DNA of 64,000 nt from Archilochus colubris (GCA_023079485.1 CM041085.1:93569115-93633114), one strand, 5' to 3'; positions 14,531-28,270 are shown, counted from the stretch's first letter. The notes: generated by a model not told the origin, from the sequence alone. Made by a program: numbers and translations.

Positions 14531-15416
14531 CCAGAAAGGATTATGCTTTACAGTAGGAATCTGCATCAGGAGAAGGCATCAGTAGCACAGGAATTGCCTG
14601 TGCAAGTAGTGATGATATCAATTCCACTTAAAGAATTCTTTGGAGGAATAATGGGCAATATTGCCTTGCATGATTATATCATCATACAAATAAATAGGAC
14701 AGATACTAATTTCAAGTTGAATTTGGATATACAAGCCAATGTGCTTCCAAAAGCAATATAATAGCATTGATGTAAGAAAAACACATCTGACAGAAAACAA
14801 ATCATTAAAGCTCCAGACTTACTGTGGTTAAAAAAAAACTTATCCTCACTAAAACAGAATATGATCTGAATTTCACATTATACATTTCACCTCATTTCAC
14901 AAAAAAATTCGGAGTCAATATTCTGATAAGGGGAAGAAGGCTATAGCTTTTCCAGCACGAGCATGAAAAAAATTGTGCCTAAGTTAATTTGCACTGAAAC
15001 CAGAAGCATACCCCATTTGGGTTTAAAATGAGCAAGTGCTCTTGAGAACAAGGTTCATGCAAAACACCATGGGACAGTGATAAAAAAGGCATTTCAAAGA
15101 TACAAGGAAGGGCACAACAGATTTTGCCAAAGAGCAAATGTACCAAGATTATCTGCTGGGCCATGACCCTCAGGAAGTGTCCTGCACCTTAATTCAGAGG
15201 TTGTAGGATCTTAGTAGGTTCATTAGAGAGGGTATATGTGGATGTAACTGTAATAATCTGTATATTGCTGGTCAGCATACAGCTCAATATAGGAAAAAAA
15301 ATACTGCCACATTTCTGCATAGACTGAAAAAAGAAAAGAATATAATATTCTGCAACTAAGGGACCAACAGGCCTTTAAAAACCCATGGCACACCCTTATG
15401 CACATGCAATGTTTGT

Positions 15417-15698
15417 TGTGGCAGTGTCCTGGCTGAGAGGACCTGGATAAAACTTCCCTTTATCCATACTGACCCAGAGGGAGGCAATTACCCGTGCAGG
15501 AGTGTGGGTTCCATATTTACATATTTTAATATCTTTGTAATTCACCATCATCATTACTACATTTCATTAAATATATCCTAATTTTTTTTCCAACCTGAAA
15601 GTGTCTCTCCCTTATTCCTATTTTTATCTTCTTCTCCACAGGTGATGGAGGAATAACAGAGAGCACCCATTACCCGATTCTTGGCTAAAACTGTGACA
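15417..15698 (+). mobile_element. Probable solo LTR of an avian ERVL-type retrovirus
   Basis: Bounded by TGTGGCAG and CTGTGACA, imperfect inverted ends of LTR type. The inner order resembles avian ERVL LTRs: a CATTAAAT stretch, CCAACCTG, a T/C-rich run (GTGTCTCTCCCTTATTCC), AACAGAGAGC and a final TTCTTGGCTAAAACTGTGAC. No internal retroviral sequence and no clear target-site duplication are visible. The family assignment is from recalled pattern, not alignment. Confidence 0.5.
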
Positions 15699-16929
15699 GG
15701 CAGACAGCAAGAATGGTAGTTTGGTTTGTATCTGTGACATAATTGCTAAGGTTCAGTTCACCTAACTTTTGGAATCAGATTTTGTCCAGAAAACCTTCAT
15801 TGTGCTGTTTATGACCTGTTGAGTTCTCATTTCCCTTTACTGTGGTGTCTACAGACTTGATTCATCTTCCTCAGTGTGGGCATCTCGTACCTATACCCTT
15901 TGAGATGCAGTAAGATATCAAATGTAGTTTTACAGAGCAATGTCACAGGTTTTACTGGAGAATAATGTCTGTTTTAGAGGGGCAACTAGAGTTAAGGCAA
16001 TACCTAAAGACTTGTAGTGTGCAGGCAACTGGATCAAGGCCTACGTCTCCATTGTTTTAAAAGATGTTGTAAACTTAGCTCACATTTAAGCTTCTACTTG
16101 TAGTTACCTGCGTTAACATGTTTTTATCTGAAAGTACATTCCACTCAAGAGGTTTACAAAACAGCTGCCTAGATTTCTGCCAGATGCCTAAGCTTCTGTT
16201 GTAATTGATGGAGATGGAGTCAACATAGTCAGAGCCTGTTTAGTTTAGCTGAATAGATACCTGGTATCCCCTCAGATATCCTACTGTGTCTAAGATGATT
16301 TCACTGACCTGGAAGATTTGCTCCAGAATAAACATGACATCTGTGCCTTTCTGGGACAGGAGATGAAGCCTGGAAAAAATATTCAACAGTGCCAAAAATA
16401 GCACAAGGTTGGCTGTCCTCAGGTAGCTAAAAATTGAAATGTGTAAATTTAATAGAAGTTTATCTTTTAGATTTCTTGATAGTAGGGTATCAAAATAAAA
16501 ACTTGGACTACAAATGAGTCAATCTGACTTCTAAGGCTTGTCTTATTTAATAGAATTGACTGTAATAATCAGAGCTGCTTCTGAGTGTAAAAACCTAAAG
16601 AAAATATGTAAACTTGAGAAGATATAATTTGAGGGCACTACAAAAGAATTGTTACAAGGGATTTGTGTAATTATTCAGAAAATGAGAAATCTAAAGGAAA
16701 GGTAAGAAACATTCCAAAGTAAACACAAGCAGAGACACTGACAAAGTGTATTTCTAAACTGAGGTCAAATCAAAGAAACATATAAAAAATGATGGTGCAT
16801 GGACACACACAAAAGGTAAACCAAGCCCCTTCGCTACTCCAAAATTGAAGTTAAATATACTTTTGTGTGATAGATATATAATTTTAGTGCTTTTTGCTTG
16901 GAATACACTTTAGCAGCAGCAGCAGTTGA

Positions 16930-17480
16930 TATGCTGGGATTCAGAGAGACCAGAACGCTGGAGGAGGAGCAGCCTGACAAAAGCCTCATCAAATTGAGCA
17001 AAGAAAAGTCAGCCCTGCACTAGGAACTGAACAAAGAGTGCAACACCACTGGATGTGGACGGACTGGCTGTAAGGGCAGCTCTGTAGAAGAGCAGTCAGT
17101 GATCCTTGATGGACTGACTGGTGAAACTTGAGTCAGTGTGCACCCTTGTGGTGAAGGTTATTGGTTACTGAGGGTATAGCCAGCACGTCGAGGGGTGTGT
17201 GAAGGTGCAGTGACAGTGTGAGAAACAATGGTTGCAAGTTAACAGTGGAAGAAATCCAGACTAGATATATGGAAAAAACTCTTCAGCCTGGTTAAGCCTT
17301 GGAAGAGGGTGCCCAGAGGATCTGTGTAGTGTCTGTCCTTGGAAATATTCAGAACTCAACTGAAAGAGGCCTGGAAAACTTGGTCTAATTTTGAAGTTAC
17401 CCTTGCTTTGAGAACTAAGTGGTTATATTAGATGTCCCCCAGAGGTCTGCTTCAGCCTAAATTATTCTATGACTGTAATA
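16930..17480 (+). mobile_element. Old, eroded CR1 LINE fragment
   Basis: From about 17040 the sequence follows CR1 ORF2: a stretch ending ATAGCCAGCACGTCGAGGGG matches the CR1 VASRSR-coding site, then an internal deletion, then a GGAAAAAACTCTTCAGCCTG-type segment, GTGCCCAGAG and a final AAATTATTCTATGACTG tail. Frameshifts and stops are everywhere. The 5' limit is uncertain. Confidence 0.7.
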
Positions 17481-19842
17481 ATTTAGTGCAGTCTTTTTTC
17501 CTATGGTGAGCTCATAGCTAACGGATCTTAATAATCCAACTTTGACTGACATCTGAGATGTCACTCTATCCTAAAGCAATGTTAGATTTTTCCCTGCTCT
17601 GTATTTGTTTACTACCCCTTGCTACCAGTTTTTCAATCCTCTTTAGAATTATCTTGTAGCACCTAGTTGAATGCCAATGTAAGTCAAGAAAACTTACAGC
17701 AGCCCCCTGAATTCATTTACATAATACATTCCTGTTAATGAAATTAAACTGGGGGGCAACAGGGAAAAACAAGGAAAAAAAAAAGATGACTTGAATCTCT
17801 GCCATGAAGGCTGAGGTACTCTTCTGGGTGCGAGAAACATTTATCCAATATTTTTAAAAGACTCACGGGAAAAAGAAGTGGAGCTGTTGAATAGTCAAAT
17901 CTGCCTTTCTGCACTGTCTGCCACACAAATCATAAATTCATTGCTGCTTAATGTCTAAGCTCCAGCAGGAAAAGCCTCCTTTCACCTTTAATTCCACCTG
18001 CACTTTCCCACATCTGTCACAGAAGAAGGCTGACTGCTCAGGGCAGACTTTTGGAACAAGTGGTTTGAATTTCTTCAGGTTGAAGGATCAATTAAATGCA
18101 GTTTCTTCCATTCCTGAGTGACTAATACAGCAGTTGACTAATATAGGAAGAGGAGTTACTGTGACCTTTTTAAAGACTGCTTGCTCAAGGAGCTTAGCGT
18201 GCTAAAAAATGTAGAGATCAGATCTTCTGGGGACTCTAGAAGAATATGTACTTCTGACTCTAGTTAATCTTAGGCATTTGAGATACTTGGCCTTGAAGAG
18301 ATGTGCTACTCCAGGCAAGGTGAGTCTATGAAGTCAAGTAGAAATTCAGCTTGGAGTTAAACCAAGATTGAGCAATAGCTGAATTGCTATTTTACATGTA
18401 AGGACCTCAGTTTCTTTTCAGTACTGTGCTTTTTAAAGTATCTAGTTCTAAAATGACATCTTCCACACTAGGAGTCAGGTATAAAAAAGCCATCTTTTGT
18501 TTGCCAGAAATATATAGAAAATGTGATATACTTTATAATAGTGTGTGTATCCTGCCTTCTAATGGAGTAAGAAAAGAACAGCTTGTCTGTCCACAGTATA
18601 CTCTGAAAAAGTTGCAGAAATTCATGGGAAAGATGAGAAAGATGAGACAGCAAAACAGATTGATAATAAATATGAGACAGGACTAAATACAGAGTTTTTT
18701 TAAAAAACAATTAGAAATATTATCTCTCTACAGAAGCACTAATCAAATTGCTATTTAGTTTTTCCTGTTTGTGTTGGGAATGAACCTCTGAAACTGTGTT
18801 TTTGTTATATCTCCTTGTATGCCAAACCATGATGTCAGAGAAAAAAATAGGAGAGGCAGAGGCCAGGGTTGAGTGCATTAATCTTTTATGCTTACATACC
18901 TGACTTATTTTCAAGGTTTGATAAATTCTCAGAAATGTCCTCAGATCTCTTCAAATTTATTATTCTTATAGTCTATAAGTAATTCCCTCATGTGAGGCTG
19001 CCTCTGTTAACCCTGCAATCCATTTTCATTCTGAAAGCCTTGTCCTGCCCTTCCAGCAGTTTATCCAGGTAACTTCTACTCTCAATCATTAATCTGAGAA
19101 ATGCTTTCCTTGATAACAGTGTGAAGTCCTCCTGTGTCTTGTGTGATATGTGTCTGTTCAGTGCACAGACCAGCAATGATCTGTTGTATGGGGCACACAC
19201 ACCTTTTTTTTCCTTTTTTTCTTTTTTTTTTTTTTAATCAGGTAGACATTCATACAGACTTTGAAGAATGTTATCATTCAGGTAGAAACAGCACTTGCTT
19301 GGTGTTCCACAGAGCTAAGAGTACATTCCTCCAGCCCCAGTCGAGAGAAGACAGAAGGGAAAACAAGCCTGTAATTATTTGGACTCAATATATAAAATAA
19401 GTTAAATAAGTGGAGAGTAAAAATCATAAGCATGGGCTACAGCTGATAGAAGCTTTCATAGTGACAGCCTTATAGCAGAGAAAGGAAAGGCTGAGAAGTC
19501 TTCCCTGACATCTCTGATTTAAGGGATGCTTAAGAAAACTATTGACCACCTCTGTTCAAGAGATAAATTTCTTTTTCAGCTGGACTTTGCTCAGGACTGA
19601 AGCACCGAGGAGATAGTAAAGAGTTTTCAGAGTTCATCTGCAATTTGCACTCTTATAACCTGTAGACATTTACAGCTTACCAACAGTTTTTAGAAAACAC
19701 CACTGATGCAACAAAAAAAAGAGAAAGATATATACAGTTTTCAGCTATAGAATTTCTAAAGAATAAATACAGAGGGGAGATAATTAGATTTAAAGGTAAG
19801 GGGAAAAGAAAAACATAGATGTTGGATTCTATCTAAACACAG

Positions 19843-20192
19843 GGTCCAGAGCACCAGGGGTGGCCCAAATTCAGAAATGTGTGTTGGAGACAGTGGGTGC
19901 AGTGCCATGCTGCCCTTGACATGCCTTTTCCAGCCTCAGTATGGCTGGAGATGTAGGATTTGTGGTTCTGTGAACCCTAGCCCTACCTGTAATCATGCTG
20001 GAATTACAGGGCTGAGGTCTTCAGTACCATGAGTGGCCCAGATTCAGATAGGTGTAGCAGGAGCAATGTTAGTGCAGTGCCCTGCTCTCCTTGGCATGCC
20101 TGCTCCACCCCACAGTCCCTGGAGCTGTAGGCTTTGTGTTTCTTTCACCCCTAACCCCAAGTCTACCTCAGTCATCACTGTGAGGCTACACT
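19843..20192 (+). repeat. Diverged tandem duplication, two units of about 173 bp
   Basis: Unit 1 (about 19843-20015) and unit 2 (about 20016-20192) align end to end. Shared landmarks in order are GAGTGGCCCA / GGGTGGCCCA, TTCAGA, GTGCAGTGCC, CATGCC, GGAGATGTAGG / GGAGCTGTAGG and a CCCTA / CCCTAA block. Identity is roughly 70% by eye. It is not recognised as a known family and has no coding frame. Confidence 0.7.
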
Positions 20193-21329
20193 AAGTCTAG
20201 TTTTTGGTATTTCATAAGATTCCTAATCTGTGAATGGACCTGGCTTTTCCCCTCACCTTACTGAGAAACCTAAATCTCTTTTTTTACAAAGATCTTAACA
20301 TTTTCTGTATGTGTACCTATAAAATTCCTTTCTTAATCTCTGGAAAAATATACACTTGAGTGTATGAGTCTCAGTGGTTTTTTTTTCTTGGTTTTTTTTT
20401 TTTTTGCGAATCAACATATCATCCATGACTGTTCTTGATACATATTGGAGACACTAGCACTCACAGGAAGCAATTTTTTAACTTCACATATTTACAAAAT
20501 TCTGTCCCATCCAATTTATTCTTGTTTTGTAGGTCTGCAAGGACTGAAAATTGACTCTCTATAAATAAATTTGATATTTTAAGACATCCTCTCCTGTCTG
20601 CTTCGATCACTTTATTATATTGCTGTCAATTTTACATCCAAGATTATTCTATATTTATATGAAATGCAAATAGATGAAGATATGATAACTTTCACAAGCT
20701 TTAATTAGTTTTTTCTCAGCCATAGATACTGTAATATAGAGTATTGTAAAAAAAAATTAAGCAAATAGATGGCAGAACAGATTTCATGTATGTGATTGTT
20801 TTACTTTCTCTGTGTTGCAATTCGCCTCTCAGAGGAAACTGTGACAAAGGGGAATTTCACATAAAACTGCCTTTACATCATTAGTTAATGAGGTTCAAAC
20901 CATATTTAAAAGAAAGAGTATACTGGGAAACAGTTCTGCTTGGTTGTTATCCTTACAACATGTTGTTCCTAGGCTGTGATAACATTCCCCTATTTCTGCT
21001 GTTGGGTCTTGCAGCTATTTTTGCATCCACCGCGTGTATCGTCACTCAGCAACGAGCAAACTGCACAAAGCTGGATCAAATCATTCCACTGTGAATGATC
21101 CAAACCATTTGTGACTGGCAATGGTATCTCTTATCTGGGCCCCTTGCTGGTGAACTTCTCCAGTCTTCTGTTTTATTCTAGTAGCCATACATATAAAACT
21201 ACCGGGAGATATTTTTGAAAAGCCACACTGAACAGTGTGTAACTGACTCTTTGTTCAAATCATCTTTCACATCATACCCGAGCAGCATTGCTTCCCATCT
21301 GCCTCGGTACCTACAGGATAGCAGCTTCT

Positions 21330-21990
21330 GAACTGAAATTCAGCTGGCTGAAACTAAATCTGAACAAGATGCAACCAAGGTTAGGAGGAAAAGGGTAACA
21401 GTTTGAAGAGCTAGCCAAAGCCATGACTACATCCTCAGATGAGGGGTCTGTTTGCTGAACTGTGAAGAGACTTCACAGGCTCAGGGTGAGCTGAAAGCCT
21501 CCCAAGTATGAAATCTGTCAGGAATAAATTCTCCCATCCACAATGAGCCAGCAGGCTGTTCCTATGAACATTCTCTCAGATGCTGACTTGGCAATGGCTT
21601 TGTACATATTCGTGGCTTCCAGGCTTCACAGTTATGGCATTCTGTGCTGGCCTTGCCAATGATAGCCTTCAATGGGCAGCTGATCAAAATTTGTCAGTCT
21701 GATTGCTAAGCAAAATAAGTCAATTTAGGTACATCATCCCAGTGTTCTGAATGCTATGCTGGCTCTTGAGTGAAAGTTAAATCATATTCCTTGTTTTAAT
21801 CTTAATCTTCAAAGACCTAGATCCAGATTACTTCAGGGATAATGATTTTTCACTGTGTGAAAAGACCCTCTCCTCCAGGGTGGTGGAGCTTTCAACTAGA
21901 CAGAGAGTTACACTGACAGAAGGAGCTTTGGAGCACTCTTCCACATGAGGATGGCAACAGCCACAAATCTCACCCATCTTCATGGCAAAG
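21330..21990 (+). mobile_element. Ancient L2-like LINE relic (3' part of the RT ORF)
   Basis: Translated pieces match L2-type ORF2 in the right order: WLKLNLNKMQ at about 21346-21375 (L2 has KLNPDKTE here), DADLAMALYIFVASRLHSYG at about 21580-21640 (L2: an LVTSRLDYCN-like site), and FKDLDPDYFRD at about 21810-21842. The last is followed by a stretch matching the usual RVWNSLP region. Frame changes between blocks show decay. L2 has been silent in the bird lineage for a very long time, so survival of readable blocks is notable. Confidence 0.65.
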
Positions 21991-21999
21991 AACAAAATT

Positions 22000-24900
22000 C
22001 AGCCTTTCAGAATAAAAGTAAACATTCTGAGCAAACACCCACCACCACCACCACCAGGAAAGACTGGAGTGTAACTTCAAGGGTATAATTTTGCAATTAT
22101 TTTAAGAGAGTAGATTTAAGACAGATATAAGATAATAGACACTGTAAATGTTTATGGCATATATAGGTGTGAGCCAATCTGACCGACAACCTATCTGGAA
22201 TTCTGCTCTGACACCATAGCAGAAAATATGGTATAAAAGGATTAGGAGATCTATGTAAAGATTTTCATTTCAGTGTGAAAAGCACTATGCCCTACTGCAA
22301 TTGTTTTAATGATTCAGCTTCTCAAAAAGCATGTTTTGCATTTCTTGAAGTAAACAACCACTTAAATAATCCTCTATTTGTTTTTCCCAAAGGTATGTCA
22401 CATTTCAGCCCACAGGCACTCAATAAAAGAGAGAGATGCATTTTCTGTACTTAATTCAATAAATAAACCTAAGCTAGTTTGTTTTCTTTGCTTTTCATTT
22501 TAACTTAACAGGCTAGTATATTAATGAACTTGCTTGGAAATCAGCACTTTCAGGCATGCAACAACAGGGCACTCATCTATGTTACAGCAATTAGTAGTGA
22601 ATTGGTACATACAGTCATGTTAAGACTGTATGCCTAGCATTATTTTTCTCTTTCAGTAACATTCTCAGGCCATGAAATGAAGCAAACTTTTACATAGGAA
22701 CAGAGTGAACAGTCTGGTGCAGACCAATATTTCAGGTGGAAAGCAAGTTTGGAAATAGAGGAACAAATCTTCAGTTGGTGTAAATTGGCATCCTTAAAGT
22801 CATTACCTCAGCTGCATCTATTAAGCAAGTATGAATGCTTTAAGTGTTCCATTTTGAGCAAAGAGAAAACACATAAGCCTAAATCTGTCTGCCCTTTACC
22901 TCCCAAACCTCCTCTTTCTATCTGAAGTTCAATTTGTCATCCAGCCTGCTGAATTCTCACATTTTCAAATTCAAGTTTTCAAACTATTGGAAGTTTTGAA
23001 TGATACAATGTGCATAAGAAAAAAAAAAAAACAAAAATTTTCCTGATATATCACAGGCTTCAGAAAATCCCAGGTTCTGTGGTCTTCAGATGCTTTAACA
23101 ACTGGACAGTCTCCAGCAGGGCGAGAGGTTTGATTGCTTCCTTACACATGTAATAACATCAATTCCCTTTCAAGGTGAAGAGGTTTAAAGTGCATGAGAA
23201 AACAAAGAACCAGGAAAAAGAAAGGATTTTTTGGTTTGTTTTTTTTTTGATGAATGCTAGTGAGCATTAACAAAAAATCTGCTAGAAGATATTGCAGATT
23301 AATAAATGAAGGCTGAATTTTAAATTAATAGCTGTTCCACTTTCCACAGGAAATAATTCTCAGATTGTAAAAAAAAAAATACTTCTCAATCCTTTCTGCA
23401 TCTCCCAACGAGAGCAAATTTTTTCACTCACATCCAGGATGCTTGCATTTTAAAGTACAAGTACATGATATTCTGTGAACACTATACGTTTTTTAGATTA
23501 CAAGTATAAATTAAAATTTCCCCATGGTTTATCAAAGAATTTTAGGAAGCAGTAGTTGTGATTGTCCACAGAGCCTGCCAATTGCCCTGGCATGAAATCA
23601 CAATTAATGATGTATCACTGGCTTACACAAAGGATGTCAAACATATGGACCATTGCTGCAGCCAAAGGATATGAGCAGCTTGCTGGAAGTATCACGTAAT
23701 ATACTTTTTTCTGATATATCAGAATGTCTTTGCTAGCAACAAAAAATACTGAATTCTGAATACATATCTTGTTTTGGTTTAGGGTGCTCAATAGTGAACT
23801 GTAGAGCAGTTGTGAATGTTCATGGTTTTAAAGATGAAGATGAGTAATGTTTTTCGTCCTGCTTTCTATCTGTCCATCTATGAAGCAAAGTTTTTAGATA
23901 GCTAAGTTTTCCCAATAGAGTATTTTAAACAACTACCACTAGTAAGATATCAGTGTTCATCCACACAGGGCAAGCTTATGAGCACAAGGGCTTAGTTTAA
24001 ATCACTGTTAATGAAAGGAGTGGCCTAGTAAGTGGAAAAATTAATATCAGAAAGAGCGTTTTGAAAGTACACCCTTTCTTTAAGTAAAGCAAGAGGAATC
24101 ATATAAGTATGCATATTAAGTTAATTTCGTTTCACACTTTGAAAGGACATGGGAAAACTTCAATTTAATGTTTTCTAATGTAAAACCATACCACAATATG
24201 TGCACATGTGTTTTATAACCTATAAATAAATTATTTGCAAACGGGATGTTGTCTTTCCAGATAACTGAAACCTGGAAGAGTCACAGTATAACCTATTCTA
24301 TAAGCACAGGTTGTAGTCATATCAGCAACAACACTGCTACTAATAACACCACCACAGCCTGTTTGCAGCAGATCACAGAGGGACTCTGAGCATCTTCTCT
24401 GGAGAATGATTTACCTCACATCAAAGCACAGCATTTGCTTCTGGCTGAAATCTCATGGCACAGTGTACTAGAAAAAGGAAAGCATGCCTTGGATTCTCCA
24501 GCCTCTGAGTCAGACAGCAAGAGGGTAAATTTAGAAGTTTTGTTGATTAATTGCTTGAGGCAGGAAGGGCTCATGATTTCTCCATTCTTTTTCTGGTCTG
24601 TCACATGAGCAAGGTAGGCAGCAACATACTGCCTATGCTCATCACAGCTGCACAAATTAGAGAAAACCTGAAATAATTAATTTAGTAGTAGACCAGATTA
24701 AATTATCAACAGAAACTAAGTCTGAAGCACATCTCTGATTTCACAGATCAATTGTGGCAAGTCCCTGGTCTGAAAATCTAGTATCATCAGTTTTGTTGTC
24801 AGTCCCAGTGAAGTTCCTTGGAGAGACAAGAGAAAATGAAACTTAAAGATGCTGAATTTCTCACTAACTTAATTGAATGATTTCCCCTGACTAAGAGATT

Positions 24901-25919
24901 TATGCTATGAAGGCACAGCTGTCCTTCATTCAAAATCTACTAGTTGTAGTTATCTTATTGCCAAATTCAAATGGAAGTTTAGTGAATCTAGGTAAGTTTA
25001 ATAATGGTCTAAGCCAATTTGTAATTTGAAGTGTTTTCAACATGCCAGTGTTACATCAGTGTTCCTACACACTTTTGACTTTACAGTCATTTACAGACAT
25101 ATCATGTGGCTTTATTTAAGTAAAAACTCATCATCCACTCACTTGCAAGTCAGAGGTTAGGAAGAGAAGCATTCTGAGAATGATTCATACCTTGTGGCTC
25201 AGGATGACATGAACTGTTCCCTCGGTAAACTTTCTTCATTCTCTGCAGAAGGTTAGACAAAAACCTCTTAGACATCCAAAATTAGCTGTGATGGACTTTC
25301 ACTTGTGCACCACTGCTGAACTGAGCTGAGTAGACTTGAATTTAAGCTCACTCTAATCACTTTCTTGTTGACTTTCTTGAGTCACTGCAGCTCTAAAGCA
25401 AAATGTATTTGCTCTGGTGTACAAGTGAAGTACCACAGGGGGATGAATTGCACATGTCCTGTGTGAGGTGCTGAAAGAAATAAGTGTATCAAAACTCAGT
25501 AACAAATAGCTAATAAGACAAAGCAAGAAAGCAAGAAAAAAAAGGAAGCAAGGAAGTGGAGCAACACAAACCAAACATTTTCCCAGGCTAAAATGACCTT
25601 CTTTTTCAATTATAGAATCCTTCTTTGGTTGAGGTGTTATTTAGCAGTCCCATTTCTCCTAAAATTACAATAATTTTTCCTGCTCTACATCTAGTGCAAT
25701 CAAGGCACCTTTTATAGGAAGCAAGTATTACCTGGTTTCTTTTCCTCACTCCAGCAATTCAGAAGAGCTCCAGTACTGACAGATTCAGACATCCGAGGAT
25801 GTCAGGAGGAATCATAAACTGCTGTAGAGGTAGGAACAAGAGGCACCTCCAGACTCTGCAGTGGTTTGAAATGTGTTTCTGTCAGTAGGGAGATTTTCAG
25901 TATAAATTATAATTATACT
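22000..25919. other. Gene-free AT-rich stretch
   Basis: No exon, RNA gene or recognised repeat, other than a short CAC run at about 22038-22056 and A-runs near 23020 and 23370. Confidence 0.5.
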
Positions 25920-25948
25920 CACACCTCGAGTTTTATATTAATTATAGA

Positions 25949-26475
25949 CACACCTCGAGTACTGTGTCCAGTTCTGGGCCCCTCAGTTTAAGAAGGATGT
26001 AGAGGTCCTGGAACAGGTCCAAAGGAGGGCAACCAGGCTGGTGAAGGGACTCGAGCACAGGCCCTATGAGGAGAGGCTGAGAGAGCTGGGGCTGTTCAGC
26101 CTGAAGAAGAGGAGGCTCAAGGGAGACCTCATTGCTGTCTACAACTACCTGAAAGGAGGCTGTAGCGAGGTGGGAACTGGACTCTTTTCACAGACGACCT
26201 TCAACAAGACAAGAGGACACAGTCTTAAGTTGTGCCAGGGGAGGTTTAGGTTAGATATTAGAAAGAATTTCTTCACGGAGAGGGTGATTAGGCTATGGAA
26301 TGGACTGCCCGGGGAGGTGGTAGATTCTCCGTCCCTGGAGACATTTAAAAAAAGACTGGATGTGGCACTCAGTGCCATGGTCTAGCAACTGCTCCGGTGG
26401 GTCAAGGGTTGGACTAGATGATCTCTGAGGTCCCTTCCAACCCGGCTAATTCTATGATTCTATGATTCCATGATT
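25949..26475 (+). mobile_element. CR1 LINE, 5'-truncated, with intact ORF2 end
   Basis: Same CR1 subfamily as the 7.66 kb copy, with high similarity over the shared part. The frame runs through [21 protein letters not shown] and ends LDVALSAMV with TAG at 26383-26385, the natural end of CR1 ORF2. The 3' tail has two ATTCTATG units and one ATTCCATG. The 5' truncation is at about 25949, where a 12-base CR1 string is repeated just upstream (see findings). Confidence 0.95.
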
Positions 26476-28239
26476 ATTGCATTTTTAAAAAAAATTAAAA
26501 AATAAAAAAATCTATGTCTTCTGAACTGTATTCTCTGTCTCATGTTTCCAGTGACCATTACTTTTGCTTCTACAAAGACTGTAGACAGGCTAGTAGTTGT
26601 TATAACTCAGTAATAATATGCAATTTTCAGCTATCCAAAAAGAAGACTCTGGGTTTGCAGGGGTACCTCTAGGTTATTAACTGTCAGAAAGCCCCAGGTA
26701 AGATTGAGCAGGTAGGAATGTCTGCATACAAAATAAAATAGAAGATGCCTCTGTAATGCTGCTACACAGTATGTGTATTTGCACTAGTCCAGTGTTTGGT
26801 AATAAGAAGATACATCTCCATTAATTCAGGTTGCACTGTGTACTCATATTAGCCTACTGTCTGTGGGATCATAGTAAACAAGTTAAATTTTATTTTGTGG
26901 TAGGGAGGCTCAGGATGCATGTATTTGCAAGGGAGGCAAGGAGAGCAGTGCCTATCAGGAGATAAGAGCAATAGAAATGTGCAGTCTTTGTGCATGTGAT
27001 AAATCTTGTTTAATTCAATAGGAATTAACCCATGCTTCAGTCATCTGCTGCATTTTGGCCAGAGAATCTGCACAAAATTATGAAAATATGCTTATCACTG
27101 TCAATTACACAGATCTAGTCCTCTTATCCGTATTTATTATTGTACTCTCTGACATTTTGGCTAATTTAGTCCCTGGTCTAAAGATGTATATTTTAATGTT
27201 ATTTGCTTATAAAATATCATGACATTTTAGATGAAAAGTCAGTGTAACCTGAAGACCACAGAACTTCGCAGCTACATAAAGTACTACACAGTAGCTAACT
27301 TGCAGAGGCTATGAATGAAAGTCAGTTATGTTAAAAGAACAAGCAAATGGCTCTCTCAGAAATCTATAAGGAGTGAGACTTTGTGCATGCTTCTGTTCTT
27401 CCTTACAGTGAACTCTGCAGCCAGCCTTGTAACCATTTCCTACCTGTTCACAGAGTCAGTATGAGATTCATCAGTGTTTAAACAAAGCTAACAACAGTGA
27501 CAAGAGAAGATGTCTCATGCTGAATCAATAAAAAATAAATCTGTTAATATGAAAATCATCTACATTCACATATAATAATAAAGAAGCTCAGCTCAATAAT
27601 AAAGCATGGTCTGTTTTTAGGGAAAAAAATTAGGTGTGCATATTTTTTAAATACATAGCCTGTATATAGGAACTTTATCTATGGAAGACTGTCTTTTTAC
27701 CTAACTGAACAATTATTAATTGAATTCCAGGTTAGGTTCCTAAGATGAACATGTACTTCCAGGAGAAATTTGTCTCACTTAGCTGAGACACTTCACTTGA
27801 ATGTGTGATCATTCCTGCCACTGTTTATGTGGCAGATCTAGGGTGGCTGACTGGACCCTGACAGCTGATTTTTTAAATGCTCAAGTTGGTGAAATTTATT
27901 TCACCACCAGTGGATAAGTCAAGGACTACAGATAGGTCTTTTGACAACATACACAAAAAGACGAAACAGGATTAGGAAGAGAAACACTGGGCTGTATTTA
28001 TACAGGCTATATTCCAATACTGATTCCATATAATTTAGTTGCAAGAGAGGTTCTTCATAATGACTCAGCTGAAAATTCCAGTCCCATTTTCTTTAGTTTT
28101 TCAAGGATTCAGAGATCCAATCTAGCTTCTGTATTGCTGATGGTTAGCATGAAAGACTAAATCATGTCAAATATAAAACAATAAAAAAAAAACAAACCGA
28201 AACAAAAAAGGGTTCTCAGCAATGAGACTGCTGATCTGG

Positions 28240-28264
<25 letters not shown>
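28240..28264 (+). repeat. Poly(A) tract, 25 A
   Basis: Uninterrupted A-run following shorter A-rich runs at about 28180-28210. No identifiable parent element. Confidence 0.9.

Positions 28265-28270
<6 letters not shown>

Larger units (their letters stand above)
8284..15416. other. Gene-free stretch between CR1 and the probable LTR
   Basis: AT-rich. Apart from the GTGAA microsatellite (11.3 kb) and the A-rich tract at 14.47 kb I see nothing supportable. The part from 8.55 to 9.3 kb is slightly richer in G and could be an unrecognised old repeat. Confidence 0.5.

Noticed and set aside
14224..14761. Lys-rich frames of 71 and 131 codons
   Set aside because: Driven by A-rich low-complexity DNA; no domain or splice context.
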